Shown here: one piece after another, positions 1-5,501 of the stretch
How the letters are laid out: each line of letters begins with the position of its first letter
Position numbering within the stretch: the first letter of the stretch is position 1
NCBI GenBank assembly: GCA_913031335.1
Contig: CAJWGI010000037.1
Span: 1-8,876, forward strand
DNA from: an uncultured Anaerolineales bacterium
GTDB taxonomy: Bacteria; Chloroflexota; Anaerolineae; Anaerolineales; UBA11657
Reading direction: 5' to 3'
Length of the DNA stretch: 8,876 nt
The notes under the pieces: model-generated
Told to the model about the DNA's origin: nothing
The model's database searches: none
What the model saw: the letters and a program-made list of their open reading frames with translations, nothing else
Program-made: the position numbers and the translations under genes

Positions 1-274
1 AGCCAACCAGTTGCCCGGGGCCGTGATAGGTGATGTCTCCGCCGCGGTCACATGCATGCACGGCAACGCCGCGCGCACGCAGCTGCCGCTCTGAAAGCAG
101 GAGATGCTCGCGGCGCGCGGAGCGGCCCAGCGTGTAGGTATGAGGATGCTGCAGCAGCAGCAGGCAATCGGGGCGCACGCCGGCCGCGCGCGCCGCCACA
201 AGAGTGGATTGCAGCCTACGCGCGGCGGGGTAATCAATTTCGCCCAGTTCGAAAACTTGGCAGCGCGCGCTCAT
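1..274 (-). CDS. lipB: Octanoyltransferase LipB, N-terminal part (runs off the left edge)
   Basis: LipB moves octanoyl from octanoyl-ACP to the lipoyl domains of 2-oxoacid dehydrogenases and GcvH, the first step of lipoate synthesis in the cytoplasm. Read on the minus strand from the ATG at 274-272, 91 residues are visible. The product begins MSARCQVFELGEIDYPAARR. It carries two family blocks: QHPHTYTLGR (residues 42-51) and RGGDITYHGPGQLV (77-90), the substrate-tunnel signature. The catalytic Lys and Cys of the family lie further downstream, outside the window, so intactness cannot be judged. LipB proteins are usually about 200-230 residues, so a little under half is present. There is no Shine-Dalgarno site before the ATG. 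Instead a TGGTACAAT box lies 7 nt upstream, suggesting a leaderless message. It is divergent from the nitrilase remnant. Family assignment is very secure. Confidence 0.95.
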   Translation of the reverse strand, partial: MSARCQVFELGEIDYPAARRLQSTLVAARAAGVRPDCLLLLQHPHTYTLGRSARREHLLLSERQLRARGVAVHACDRGGDITYHGPGQLVG

Positions 275-281
275 GGCAGCG

Positions 282-290
282 ATTGTACCA
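282..290 (-). promoter_or_regulatory. Candidate extended -10 promoter of lipB (leaderless)
   Basis: On the minus strand the bases read TGGTACAAT, an extended -10 (TGn plus TACAAT). Only 7 nt separate the box from the lipB ATG at 274, which places the expected transcription start at or beside the A of the start codon. No -35 match is seen at 16-18 bp spacing. The promoter is inferred from pattern only. Confidence 0.5.
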
Positions 291-321
291 CCGTGCTCGC
301 CGCCGAGCCGCGCTGGCGCAA

Positions 322-330
322 TGCTATAAT
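322..330 (+). promoter_or_regulatory. Candidate extended -10 promoter of the nitrilase remnant
   Basis: TGCTATAAT is a perfect -10 with the TGn extension and no clear -35. The box ends 11 nt before the ATG at 342, so the leader would be only about 4-5 nt. The same 12-mer, TGCTATAATCGC, recurs before the potassium channel (5452-5463). If active, it would now transcribe the remnant, the VTC fragment and the glycosylase gene. Confidence 0.5.
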
Positions 331-341
331 CGCGGCGCAAG

Positions 342-506
342 ATGCACACCCTCACCATCTCTCTCGGGCAGATGACCCCGCGGCTGGGACGGCCAGAAGC
401 GAACTTCACACAGCTGCGCGAATGGGCCGCCGAGGCCGCACAGCGCGGCTCGGAACTGGTGCTTTTCCCGGAACTGTGGAGCACCGGCGGTGACCTACCC
501 AAATGA
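342..506 (+). pseudogene. Truncated nitrilase / carbon-nitrogen hydrolase family gene (N-terminal 54 codons)
   Basis: The frame encodes 54 residues starting MHTLTISLGQMTPRLGRPEA. It contains LVLFPELWSTGGDL (residues 39-52), the conserved first strand and catalytic Glu (E44) block of the C-N hydrolase superfamily, in which a Glu-Lys-Cys triad hydrolyses amides or nitriles. Family members run about 250-300 residues. The Lys and Cys regions are absent, so the product cannot be catalytic. Homology appears to stop at 'GDL', near base 496, after which the frame ends at TGA (504-506). The stop overlaps the ATG of the next frame (ATGA). GC content is high here (about 68% in 361-420) and drops sharply after the break. 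It is called a pseudogene because everything past the first tenth to fifth of the domain has been replaced by unrelated sequence. Confidence 0.8.
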
Positions 507-850
507 AGAATTGGTCAGAGACGACACACTTTCTGAGACAACAGACGAACGGTACCTTTCAGGCAATGCTATCGATGTCAAGGCCCAGTCTGATCAATTG
601 TTACTGGCGTGAGTACTATGTGTCAGCGGACGATGAAACGCGCCTTACTCTTGATTACGAGTTGAAGGCTTACAATCAATTACTCTACCAATACCCAAAT
701 CTTCACTACCAAAACATCCCTCAGTTAGATGCCGTGGTTATCGAAGTAAAAACACGAAGCAATGACCCGGACTTGCCAGGTATTATGGCTGGTTTTCCTC
801 TGCGCGTTCAGAGATACTCGAAATATATTCAGGCAATAGAAATGGTCTGA
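503..850 (+). pseudogene. C-terminal fragment of a VTC-domain polyphosphate polymerase-like gene
   Basis: The 115-residue frame matches the distal half of the VTC tunnel domain, which in eukaryotic VTC4 makes polyphosphate from ATP and occurs in many bacterial 'polyphosphate polymerase domain' proteins. Visible blocks are NCYWREYYVSADDETRLTLD (residues 32-51), VVIEVK (78-83) and FPLRVQRYSKYIQAIE (98-113). The last is the usual end of the domain. The proximal half, with the first basic strands of the tunnel, is missing, and the frame is closed by a TGA at 491 just before the ATG at 503. That ATG is therefore probably fortuitous, created at a junction. GC is about 38-48% in three 60-bp samples, well below both neighbours, which suggests DNA from another source. 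The stop overlaps the next ATG (TGATG at 848-852). The VTC assignment is by recognised motifs only. A short functional protein is possible but unlikely. Confidence 0.65.
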
Positions 851-1503
851 TGTGGGCAAAAAACACTAACGCCATCACAGCTGCCCGTCTTGACGTAGAA
901 GTAGCTATGCGCCATCTGCGCCGCGCCGATCCACGCCTGCGCCCGCTGATAGAGCGCCATGGCCTGCCGCGCTTGCAGCGCACGCGCAATTCCTTTCAGT
1001 CGTTAGCGCGTTCAATCATCTACCAGCAATTGAGCGGCAAAGCTGCCGCCACAATCTACCGGCGCTTTCTGGAGCTTTTCCCCACACACCGCTTTCCCAC
1101 TCCCGCGGCCGTGCGCTCCATGCCGGTGGCGCGGCTGCGCTCCGCCGGTCTTTCAGGACAGAAAACCACCTATCTGCTCGCGCTGGCGCAGAAATACCAG
1201 CAGGGTGCCATCCGACCGAGGCGCTTCAACCAGATGAGCGCCGCCGAAATCACCGAGATGCTCACGCAGGTAAAAGGCATCGGCCCGTGGACCGTGGACA
1301 TGTTCCTGATATTCGCGCTCAATCGCCCGGACGTGCTGCCGGTGGGCGATCTGGGCGTGCGCAAGGGAATGCAGCGAATGTGCGCCCTGGCCGCACTGCC
1401 GGATGCAGAGACCATGCGTCGTGTGGCCGCCCCGTGGCGGCCCTTCCGCAGCGCGGCAAGCTGGTACCTGTGGCGGATGCTGGACGAGCAGCCGGGCCCA
1501 TGA
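850..1503 (+). CDS. alkA: DNA-3-methyladenine glycosylase, AlkA/Mag1 family
   Basis: This base-excision repair enzyme removes 3-methyladenine and related alkylated purines by flipping the base and cutting the N-glycosidic bond. The 217-residue product is the short Mag1-like form. It shows HLRRADPRL (22-30), the helix with SIIYQQLSGKAA (55-66), the helix-hairpin-helix LTQVKGIGPWTV (138-149), the catalytic Asp in VGDLGVRKG (D167), and the closing WRPFRSAASWYLWR (196-209). All key elements are present. The start is uncertain. The ATG at 850 overlaps the previous stop and has no ribosome binding site, so translation may be coupled. The first 15 or so residues come from AT-richer DNA and do not look like family sequence. 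An ATG at 907 would give 198 residues but clips the first helix. DUF218 follows after 48 nt, probably in the same transcript. Confidence 0.9.
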   Translation: MWAKNTNAITAARLDVEVAMRHLRRADPRLRPLIERHGLPRLQRTRNSFQSLARSIIYQQLSGKAAATIYRRFLELFPTHRFPTPAAVRSMPVARLRSAGLSGQKTTYLLALAQKYQQGAIRPRRFNQMSAAEITEMLTQVKGIGPWTVDMFLIFALNRPDVLPVGDLGVRKGMQRMCALAALPDAETMRRVAAPWRPFRSAASWYLWRMLDEQPGP

Positions 1504-1551
1504 GCGCCGAACGTTTTCCACTCGCCCCCACTCGCTGCAGGCGGAGAAACC

Positions 1552-2349
1552 ATGCTTAGGTTGATAGTGCGCGACCTGCTGGTACCGGGCTCGGTCCCTT
1601 TTTTGCTGCTGGCGATGGCGGCGGGGGTGGCCGCGCTGCACATCGGGCCGCGCGCACGCAAATGGGGTCGCATCTGGCTGACGGCGTTGCTGGGCAGCTA
1701 CTGGTTGATGAGCACCGCCTTCGGCGCGGGCTGGCTGGAAGACTGGATTGATGGCGGCTACGCGCCGCTCGTTGACGTCGAGGCGGCCGCAGATATCGAT
1801 GCCATCGTGGTGCTCAGCGGCGGTGGCAACACATTCCGAAACAGTATCTACGAAATCAACACGCCCGGCCCGCACACCGCCTTCCGCACTCTGGAGACCA
1901 TCCGCCTGCAAAGCATGCTGCCGGAAGCGCTGCTGATTCTCTCCGGCGGCATCGGCGACCCGCAGGGGCTTGCCCGACCGGAAAGCGAGATAATGCGCGC
2001 CGAGTTGCTGCGCGCCGGCGTCCCGGAGGCACGCATGGCGCTGGAAACGAATTCACGCAACACGCACGAGCAGGCCCTTAATGTGGCCGCCATGTTACAC
2101 GCGCTAGACGTGCGGGCTTTTGTGCTCGTCACCTCAGCGGCACATATGCGCCGTGCGTTGGGCGCGTTCCGGGCGCAAGGATTGGCAGCTGTTCCCTCGG
2201 TGGCGAGCACTACATCCACAGAGATGCCCGCGCCGCGCTGGCCGTGGCTGCCCTCCGCCGGAGCACTGTACCGCAGCCGCGCGGTCATGCGCGAAACGCT
2301 CGCGCTGGTGTATTACCAGCAGCAGGGTTGGCTGGACCAGCAACCTTAA
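1552..2349 (+). CDS. Membrane-anchored DUF218 (YdcF/ElyC-type) protein
   Basis: The 265-residue protein has two N-terminal hydrophobic segments (about 11-30 and 39-58) followed by a DUF218 domain (about 83-255). Domain blocks are DAIVVLSGGG (83-92), LLILSGG (127-133), TNSRNTHEQALN (166-177), FVLVTSAAHMRRA (190-202) and the C-terminal RETLALVYYQ (247-256). DUF218 proteins have a Rossmann-like fold. ElyC of enterobacteria affects cell-envelope precursor metabolism, but most members have no defined reaction, so no function is assigned here. The topology suggests the domain lies on one face of the cytoplasmic membrane. GGAG at 1543-1546, 5 nt before the ATG, supports this start. The gene lies 48 nt after the glycosylase and is likely cotranscribed. 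No terminator is seen after it. Confidence 0.85.
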   Translation: MLRLIVRDLLVPGSVPFLLLAMAAGVAALHIGPRARKWGRIWLTALLGSYWLMSTAFGAGWLEDWIDGGYAPLVDVEAAADIDAIVVLSGGGNTFRNSIYEINTPGPHTAFRTLETIRLQSMLPEALLILSGGIGDPQGLARPESEIMRAELLRAGVPEARMALETNSRNTHEQALNVAAMLHALDVRAFVLVTSAAHMRRALGAFRAQGLAAVPSVASTTSTEMPAPRWPWLPSAGALYRSRAVMRETLALVYYQQQGWLDQQP

Positions 2350-2376
2350 TATTCGACAACGTAGGGTGGGCGTCGA

Positions 2377-2405
2377 TTGACGGATGCACTTAATAGTCAT
2401 ATACT
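2377..2405 (+). promoter_or_regulatory. Strong sigma70-type promoter upstream of the SWIM gene leader
   Basis: TTGACG (2377-2382) and TATACT (2400-2405) are separated by exactly 17 bp, each one mismatch from consensus. The expected start is around 2411-2413, where an ATG (2412) coincides with +1. It is one of the two best-looking promoters in the window and drives the hairpin-rich region and possibly the SWIM gene. Confidence 0.7.
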
Positions 2406-2431
2406 AGGAGCATGCAAGAGGTGAGTCGCAT

Positions 2432-2503
2432 ATGAGCGGCGTTGCCACGCATACCAACGCAAGCCGGGGTCGGCGGCCCCGCAAACACACGCGCGAACAT
2501 TGA
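2432..2503 (+). CDS. Possible 23-residue basic leader peptide
   Basis: ATG at 2432 is preceded by GAGGTGA (2418-2424) at 7-nt spacing, a good ribosome binding site. The frame reads MSGVATHTNASRGRRPRKHT followed by REH and a TGA at 2501-2503. The C-terminal half is very basic (five Arg, one Lys and two His in the last 12 residues). The stop codon falls in the loop of the terminator hairpin (loop 2499-2507), as expected for a leader peptide whose translating ribosome disrupts the terminator. A seven-codon ORF (ATG 2412 to TGA 2433-2435) begins at the predicted transcription start and overlaps this ATG as ATGA. It may equally be chance in a noncoding RNA. Without conservation data coding is unproven. 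Confidence 0.3.
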   Translation: MSGVATHTNASRGRRPRKHTREH

Positions 2504-2524
2504 AACGGTTCGGCGTGTGTTTTT
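2483..2524 (+). terminator. Intrinsic terminator upstream of the SWIM gene
   Basis: A long stem pairs ACACACGC (2485-2492) with GCGTGTGT (2513-2520) and CGAAC (2494-2498) with GTTCG (2508-2512). G2493 is bulged, the loop is 9 nt, and T2520-T2524 form the U tract. It is unusual in lying 27 nt before a start codon on the same strand, which implies attenuation of the downstream gene or an independent short transcript. Confidence 0.75.
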
Positions 2525-2551
2525 GATTCCACAGACTGAAAGGAGCCATAC

Positions 2552-2794
2552 ATGGACTACGGTATGATCGGGAAAATCGAGAAAGCCAAGCGTTACGCGG
2601 AGGAGCCGGAGCGTTTCCGCTTCGATGATTTCACCGTGCGCTTCGATGGAGACAACAACGGGCACACAGTCACCTGCGTGCGGGGAGACTGGCAGTGCGA
2701 CTGCGAATTCTTTTCAGTGCGCCAAGTGTGCAGCCACACCATGGCGCTGGAACGGCTGCTGCACGACATGCTTCCCGAGCCGGTCATGGTCTGA
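2552..2794 (+). CDS. Small stand-alone SWIM zinc-finger protein
   Basis: The 80-residue protein consists of a short charged N-terminal region (1-30) and a SWIM domain with the zinc ligands C49, C51, C60 and H62 (CxC-x8-CxH), spelled CDCEFF through VCSHTMALERLL. SWIM fingers bind zinc and usually serve as DNA- or protein-contact modules within Swi2/Snf2 ATPases, MULE transposases and recombination-linked proteins. A protein that is almost nothing but the finger must act as an accessory partner, and its function is not known. AAAGGAG (2539-2545), 6 nt before the ATG, makes the start firm. It sits behind a terminator-like hairpin, so expression may be controlled by readthrough. It is probably monocistronic, with another terminator after it. 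Confidence 0.85.
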   Translation: MDYGMIGKIEKAKRYAEEPERFRFDDFTVRFDGDNNGHTVTCVRGDWQCDCEFFSVRQVCSHTMALERLLHDMLPEPVMV

Positions 2795-2870
2795 GCGACC
2801 CGGGCGGCAGCATCCCGGACGAGGCCGCCGTGCAGGCTTCACCCCGAAAACTGAAGGCATAATCTGCGGC

Positions 2871-2904
2871 AACGGCGGCGGGGTTCACCCCCGCCGTTTG
2901 CTTA
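2871..2904 (+). terminator. Hairpin terminator after the SWIM gene
   Basis: AACGGCGG (2871-2878) plus GGG pairs with CCC plus CCGCCGTT (2891-2898), with one bulged C and a small TTCA-containing loop. It is followed by TTTGCTTATAT, a weak U tract. It lies 77 nt past the SWIM stop. An AT-rich TATAAA at 2911-2916 just beyond might be a -10 for the next gene, but no -35 supports it. Confidence 0.6.
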
Positions 2905-3000
2905 TATGGATATAAATGACATTTTGCCGAACTGTGCGCGCCAGGCCCGCGCCGCCGTTTTCCCAACGCCGTGTCCCCGCCAGAGAATCCGCATAGCGAG

Positions 3001-4284
3001 ATGAGAATCGCAATCATCGGCGCAGGCATAACCGGATTGGCTGCAGCCTACGACCTGACCAAATCTGGCCATAATGTGGTGCTTTTCGAATCCGCCTCGC
3101 AGGTCGGTGGGCTGGCTTCCGGATTCAAGGCGGATGGCTGGGCTTGGACATTGGAGCGGTTTTATCACCACTGGTTCGCCTCGGACCGGCATGTGCTGGC
3201 GCTTGCCGATGAGTTGGGCTGCCGCGAGAGTGTCTTCTTCCCGCGCCCGACAACAGTCATGTACCATCGCGGCCGGTTTCATGCACTCGATTCACCGCTG
3301 AGTGCGCTGCGCTTCCCGGGGCTGGGCTGGGGCGTGCGCAAACTGCGCTTCGGCCTGACTACACTCTATCTGCGCCAGAGCCACGACTGGCGTGCCTTGG
3401 AAAAAATCACCGCAGCCGAATGGCTGACGCGCTGGGCCGGCGAGCGCGTCTATCGCACCATGTGGGAGCCGCTGCTGCTGGGGAAATTCGGCCCCTTCGC
3501 CCCACAGATTCCCATGTCGTGGCTGTGGGCGCGCCTGAACGTGCGCACCACCCGATTGGGAACATTCGAAGGCGGTTTTCAGGCCTTTCTGGATACCCTC
3601 GCGGACAGGGTGCGCCGACAGGGAGGTGAAATCCGGCTGCAGCATCCCGTCACCCGCATCACTGCATCGGTGGAGTCAGGCGTGCGCGTGGAGAGCAACG
3701 GAGCGGAGCACCACTTTGAGCGCTGCCTTGCAACCTGCTCTCCTCAGCAGCTAGCCGAGCTGGCCACGCAGCTACCGCCCGATTACCGCCGGCAGCTGCT
3801 GCAGCTGCAGAGCATGGGCGCGGTGATGCTGGTGCTTGCCTTGAAGCAGCACCTGAGCGAACATTACTGGTTCAACCTTCCCGCGCAGGCAGGCTTTCCC
3901 TTTCTGGCACTGGTGGAGCACACCAACTTTGTCTCGCCTGAACATTTCGGCGGCGAGCACATCGTCTATTGCGGCGATTATCTTGAGCGCGACCACGAGT
4001 ACTTTAGCCTGCAAAAGGAGGAGCTGCTGGAGCGTTTTCTGCCAGCGCTCTCACGCTTCAACGCGGATTTCGAGGCGGGTTGGGTGCAACGAAGTTGGCT
4101 CTTCCGCAGCCGTTACGCGCAGCCGGTGCCGCGCGTCGATGGTTCCCGGAAGTTGCCAGCGCTGCGCACCCCGCTGCCCGGCCTCTGGCTGGCGAGCATG
4201 AGCCAGATTTACCCCTGGGACCGCGGCACCAATTACGCCATCGAGCTAGGCCGCAGGGTGGCTGCCAGCTTGACTGCAGGCTGA
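3001..4284 (+). CDS. FAD-dependent amine oxidase-like oxidoreductase
   Basis: The 427-residue flavoprotein belongs to the GR2/amine oxidase-like superfamily, which includes protoporphyrinogen oxidase, phytoene desaturase and UDP-galactopyranose mutase. Its N terminus is a dinucleotide-binding fold: IAIIGAGITGLAAAY (residues 3-17, GxGxxG at 7-12), the ribose-binding E30, and GGLA (36-39). The distal FAD contact is the block WLASMSQIYPWDRGTNYAIE (396-415). ERFYHHWF (52-59) is typical of an uncharacterised subgroup annotated only as NAD(P)/FAD-dependent oxidoreductase. The substrate cannot be read from the sequence, and no carotenoid, haem or sugar genes are adjacent. A GTG at 2971 would add ten residues, but the flavin fold begins right at the ATG at 3001, which is preferred. 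It converges on the acetyltransferase with a 22-nt gap and no visible terminator. Confidence 0.85.
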   Translation: MRIAIIGAGITGLAAAYDLTKSGHNVVLFESASQVGGLASGFKADGWAWTLERFYHHWFASDRHVLALADELGCRESVFFPRPTTVMYHRGRFHALDSPLSALRFPGLGWGVRKLRFGLTTLYLRQSHDWRALEKITAAEWLTRWAGERVYRTMWEPLLLGKFGPFAPQIPMSWLWARLNVRTTRLGTFEGGFQAFLDTLADRVRRQGGEIRLQHPVTRITASVESGVRVESNGAEHHFERCLATCSPQQLAELATQLPPDYRRQLLQLQSMGAVMLVLALKQHLSEHYWFNLPAQAGFPFLALVEHTNFVSPEHFGGEHIVYCGDYLERDHEYFSLQKEELLERFLPALSRFNADFEAGWVQRSWLFRSRYAQPVPRVDGSRKLPALRTPLPGLWLASMSQIYPWDRGTNYAIELGRRVAASLTAG

Positions 4285-4306
4285 CCGACGCTCGCGGACT
4301 ATCGAC

Positions 4307-5299
4307 TCAGCGGGCGATGGTCAGGCGCAGCACGCGCTCTTCTTCACCCCCGAACTTGTATTTGTAATCCTCGTCGCCGCGCATGAAATCAAAGCGCCGG
4401 TGTCCGCTTTCGATGGCGCGCTCAATCAACTGCGCCAGCAGCACCCAGCCGGGTGAGAGCGCCGCATGCGCGCCCGGGTCGTAACCCGAGTTGTACAGAT
4501 AAACGGTCGCACCCATGCTGAAGTAGGCATACGCGGCCAGCTGGCGTCCTTCCAATTCCAGGAAGCACAGACCAAGCATCCCCGCGGCTTGAGTCTCGCG
4601 CAAAATATCGCCGAAAGCGGCGTGCATTTTGGGGGCCAGAAACGCGGCTTTCTCCGCGCCGCTCGCCCGCATGAGCGCGATGAACTCGTCGATAGCAGTG
4701 GGGTTAACCTCTCCGGGGTCCATGAAAACGGCCCGGGTACCCTCAGCGGCAGCCCTTCGCAGCTTGCGCCGAATCTCGCGGCGCTGCTTGCCCTCCAATC
4801 CGATCAGGTAAGCATCAAAATCATCGGGGAGCGTGAATTGCGGGCAGAAGTCCTGCAAGACCGTATCGGCCGTCCAGCCACGCTCGGCGGCCAGTTTCTG
4901 CCAGTGTCGAGCGCTGTCACTCCGCTCCGGGATGTTGGCAAACTCGGCGCGCTGCCAATCCGGTGCGTCCGCGCCGGCCAGCCAATCGAAAACCGCCCGT
5001 CGCACTTCCGGCGCGTCCGCGGCGCGCGCGACCACATCGAGATAATCGGCGATATCCTCGCCGCCCACCCAGCGTAGCACCGCGTCATCATCCACATACA
5101 TGCTCGCCAGGCCGACCATTGCATCAGCGTGACGAACCGCGAGAAGGCACAAATCGCCACTGCCAAAATGCTCCCACCACGCCCGCTGGAATTCCACGCA
5201 CTGAAACGGGGTGGAGCCAACGCTGTACCGAAGCAGCCCGCCCCATTGCAGCGCCAGCCGATCGAATGCTTCCGCGGCGCCAAAGGCCTCGACGTGCAT
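4307..5299 (-). CDS. GNAT-fold acyltransferase, CelD/BcsL family (FemAB-like)
   Basis: The 330-residue protein is a double-GNAT acetyltransferase of the CelD/BcsL type. The second half carries the signatures: KQRREIRRKLRRA (171-183), the acceptor-domain strand LGLCFLELEGRQLAAYAYF (242-260), SPGWVLL (282-288) and the C-terminal block FDFMRGDEDYKYKFGG (303-318). Members occur in exopolysaccharide, cellulose and envelope gene clusters and are presumed to acylate sugars or peptides in the cytoplasm. No donor or acceptor can be assigned here, and no polysaccharide genes are in view. The length fits the family. The ATG at 5299 has only a weak GAGG about 12 nt upstream, so the exact start is moderately certain. 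Its promoter in 5300-5450 was not recognised. The 202-bp gap to the divergent potassium channel holds no other gene. Confidence 0.85.
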   Translation of the reverse strand: MHVEAFGAAEAFDRLALQWGGLLRYSVGSTPFQCVEFQRAWWEHFGSGDLCLLAVRHADAMVGLASMYVDDDAVLRWVGGEDIADYLDVVARAADAPEVRRAVFDWLAGADAPDWQRAEFANIPERSDSARHWQKLAAERGWTADTVLQDFCPQFTLPDDFDAYLIGLEGKQRREIRRKLRRAAAEGTRAVFMDPGEVNPTAIDEFIALMRASGAEKAAFLAPKMHAAFGDILRETQAAGMLGLCFLELEGRQLAAYAYFSMGATVYLYNSGYDPGAHAALSPGWVLLAQLIERAIESGHRRFDFMRGDEDYKYKFGGEEERVLRLTIAR

Positions 5300-5451
5300 C
5301 AGCCGAGTGGCCTCGCGAGTTCATCGCTGCGCCTGTCGCACGGCTGGTGCTGCTTCATGCGGTGAATTGCCGTTGCCCCTTTGGATTGTTCACAAATTTG
5401 CGCTGCCCACAAAAGGATAGCCTCCACGCGGCTTTTTGGCAACGGCTTTGC

Positions 5452-5460
5452 TGCTATAAT
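5452..5460 (+). promoter_or_regulatory. Extended -10 promoter of the potassium channel gene
   Basis: TGCTATAAT is a consensus -10 with TGn extension, continuing CGC as at 322-333. No -35 is found at normal spacing. The expected start near 5467 gives a leader of about 35 nt without a clear ribosome binding site before the GTG at 5502. Confidence 0.6.
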
Positions 5461-5501
5461 CGCTGCGGCGCACTCGCTCCACCCACGAACGACAATCGAC
5501 C

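Larger units (their letters stand above)
2412..2524 (+). ncRNA. Candidate ~113-nt structured small RNA or transcription attenuator
   Basis: The segment lies between a near-consensus promoter (2377-2405) and an intrinsic terminator ending in a T run at 2524. It can fold into three consecutive hairpins: GCGTTG (2439-2444) with CAACGC (2455-2460), CGGGG (2465-2469) with CCCCG (2477-2481), and the long terminator stem 2483-2522. This is the layout of a short terminated RNA or of a 5' leader that ends most transcripts before the SWIM gene, whose own ribosome binding site starts 15 nt after the terminator. It also contains short ORFs (2412-2435 and 2432-2503), so a leader-peptide mechanism is possible. 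No known RNA family is recognised. The evidence is promoter, structure and terminator only. Confidence 0.45.

Noticed and set aside
104..493. Plus-strand frame with a Gln run and Ala/Arg-rich sequence over lipB
   Set aside because: It is the reverse-strand shadow of lipB. The CAG run is the complement of the Leu codons in LLLLQHPHTY, and the minus frame has clear family motifs.
495..906. Insertion sequence or integrated element as the source of the low-GC segment
   Set aside because: No inverted or direct terminal repeats, transposase, integrase or tRNA target are visible at either boundary.
1153..1911. Long minus-strand open frame (252 codons)
   Set aside because: It overlaps alkA and DUF218, which both show family motifs. 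The antisense translation is Arg/Ala/His-rich and resembles no protein, as expected in GC-rich DNA.
2971..3000. GTG start for the FAD oxidoreductase
   Set aside because: There is no ribosome binding site, and the ten added residues precede the flavin fold, which begins directly at the ATG at 3001.
4466..5077. 203-codon plus-strand frame opposite the acetyltransferase
   Set aside because: There is no ribosome binding site and no recognisable domain, while the minus frame carries full CelD/BcsL motifs.
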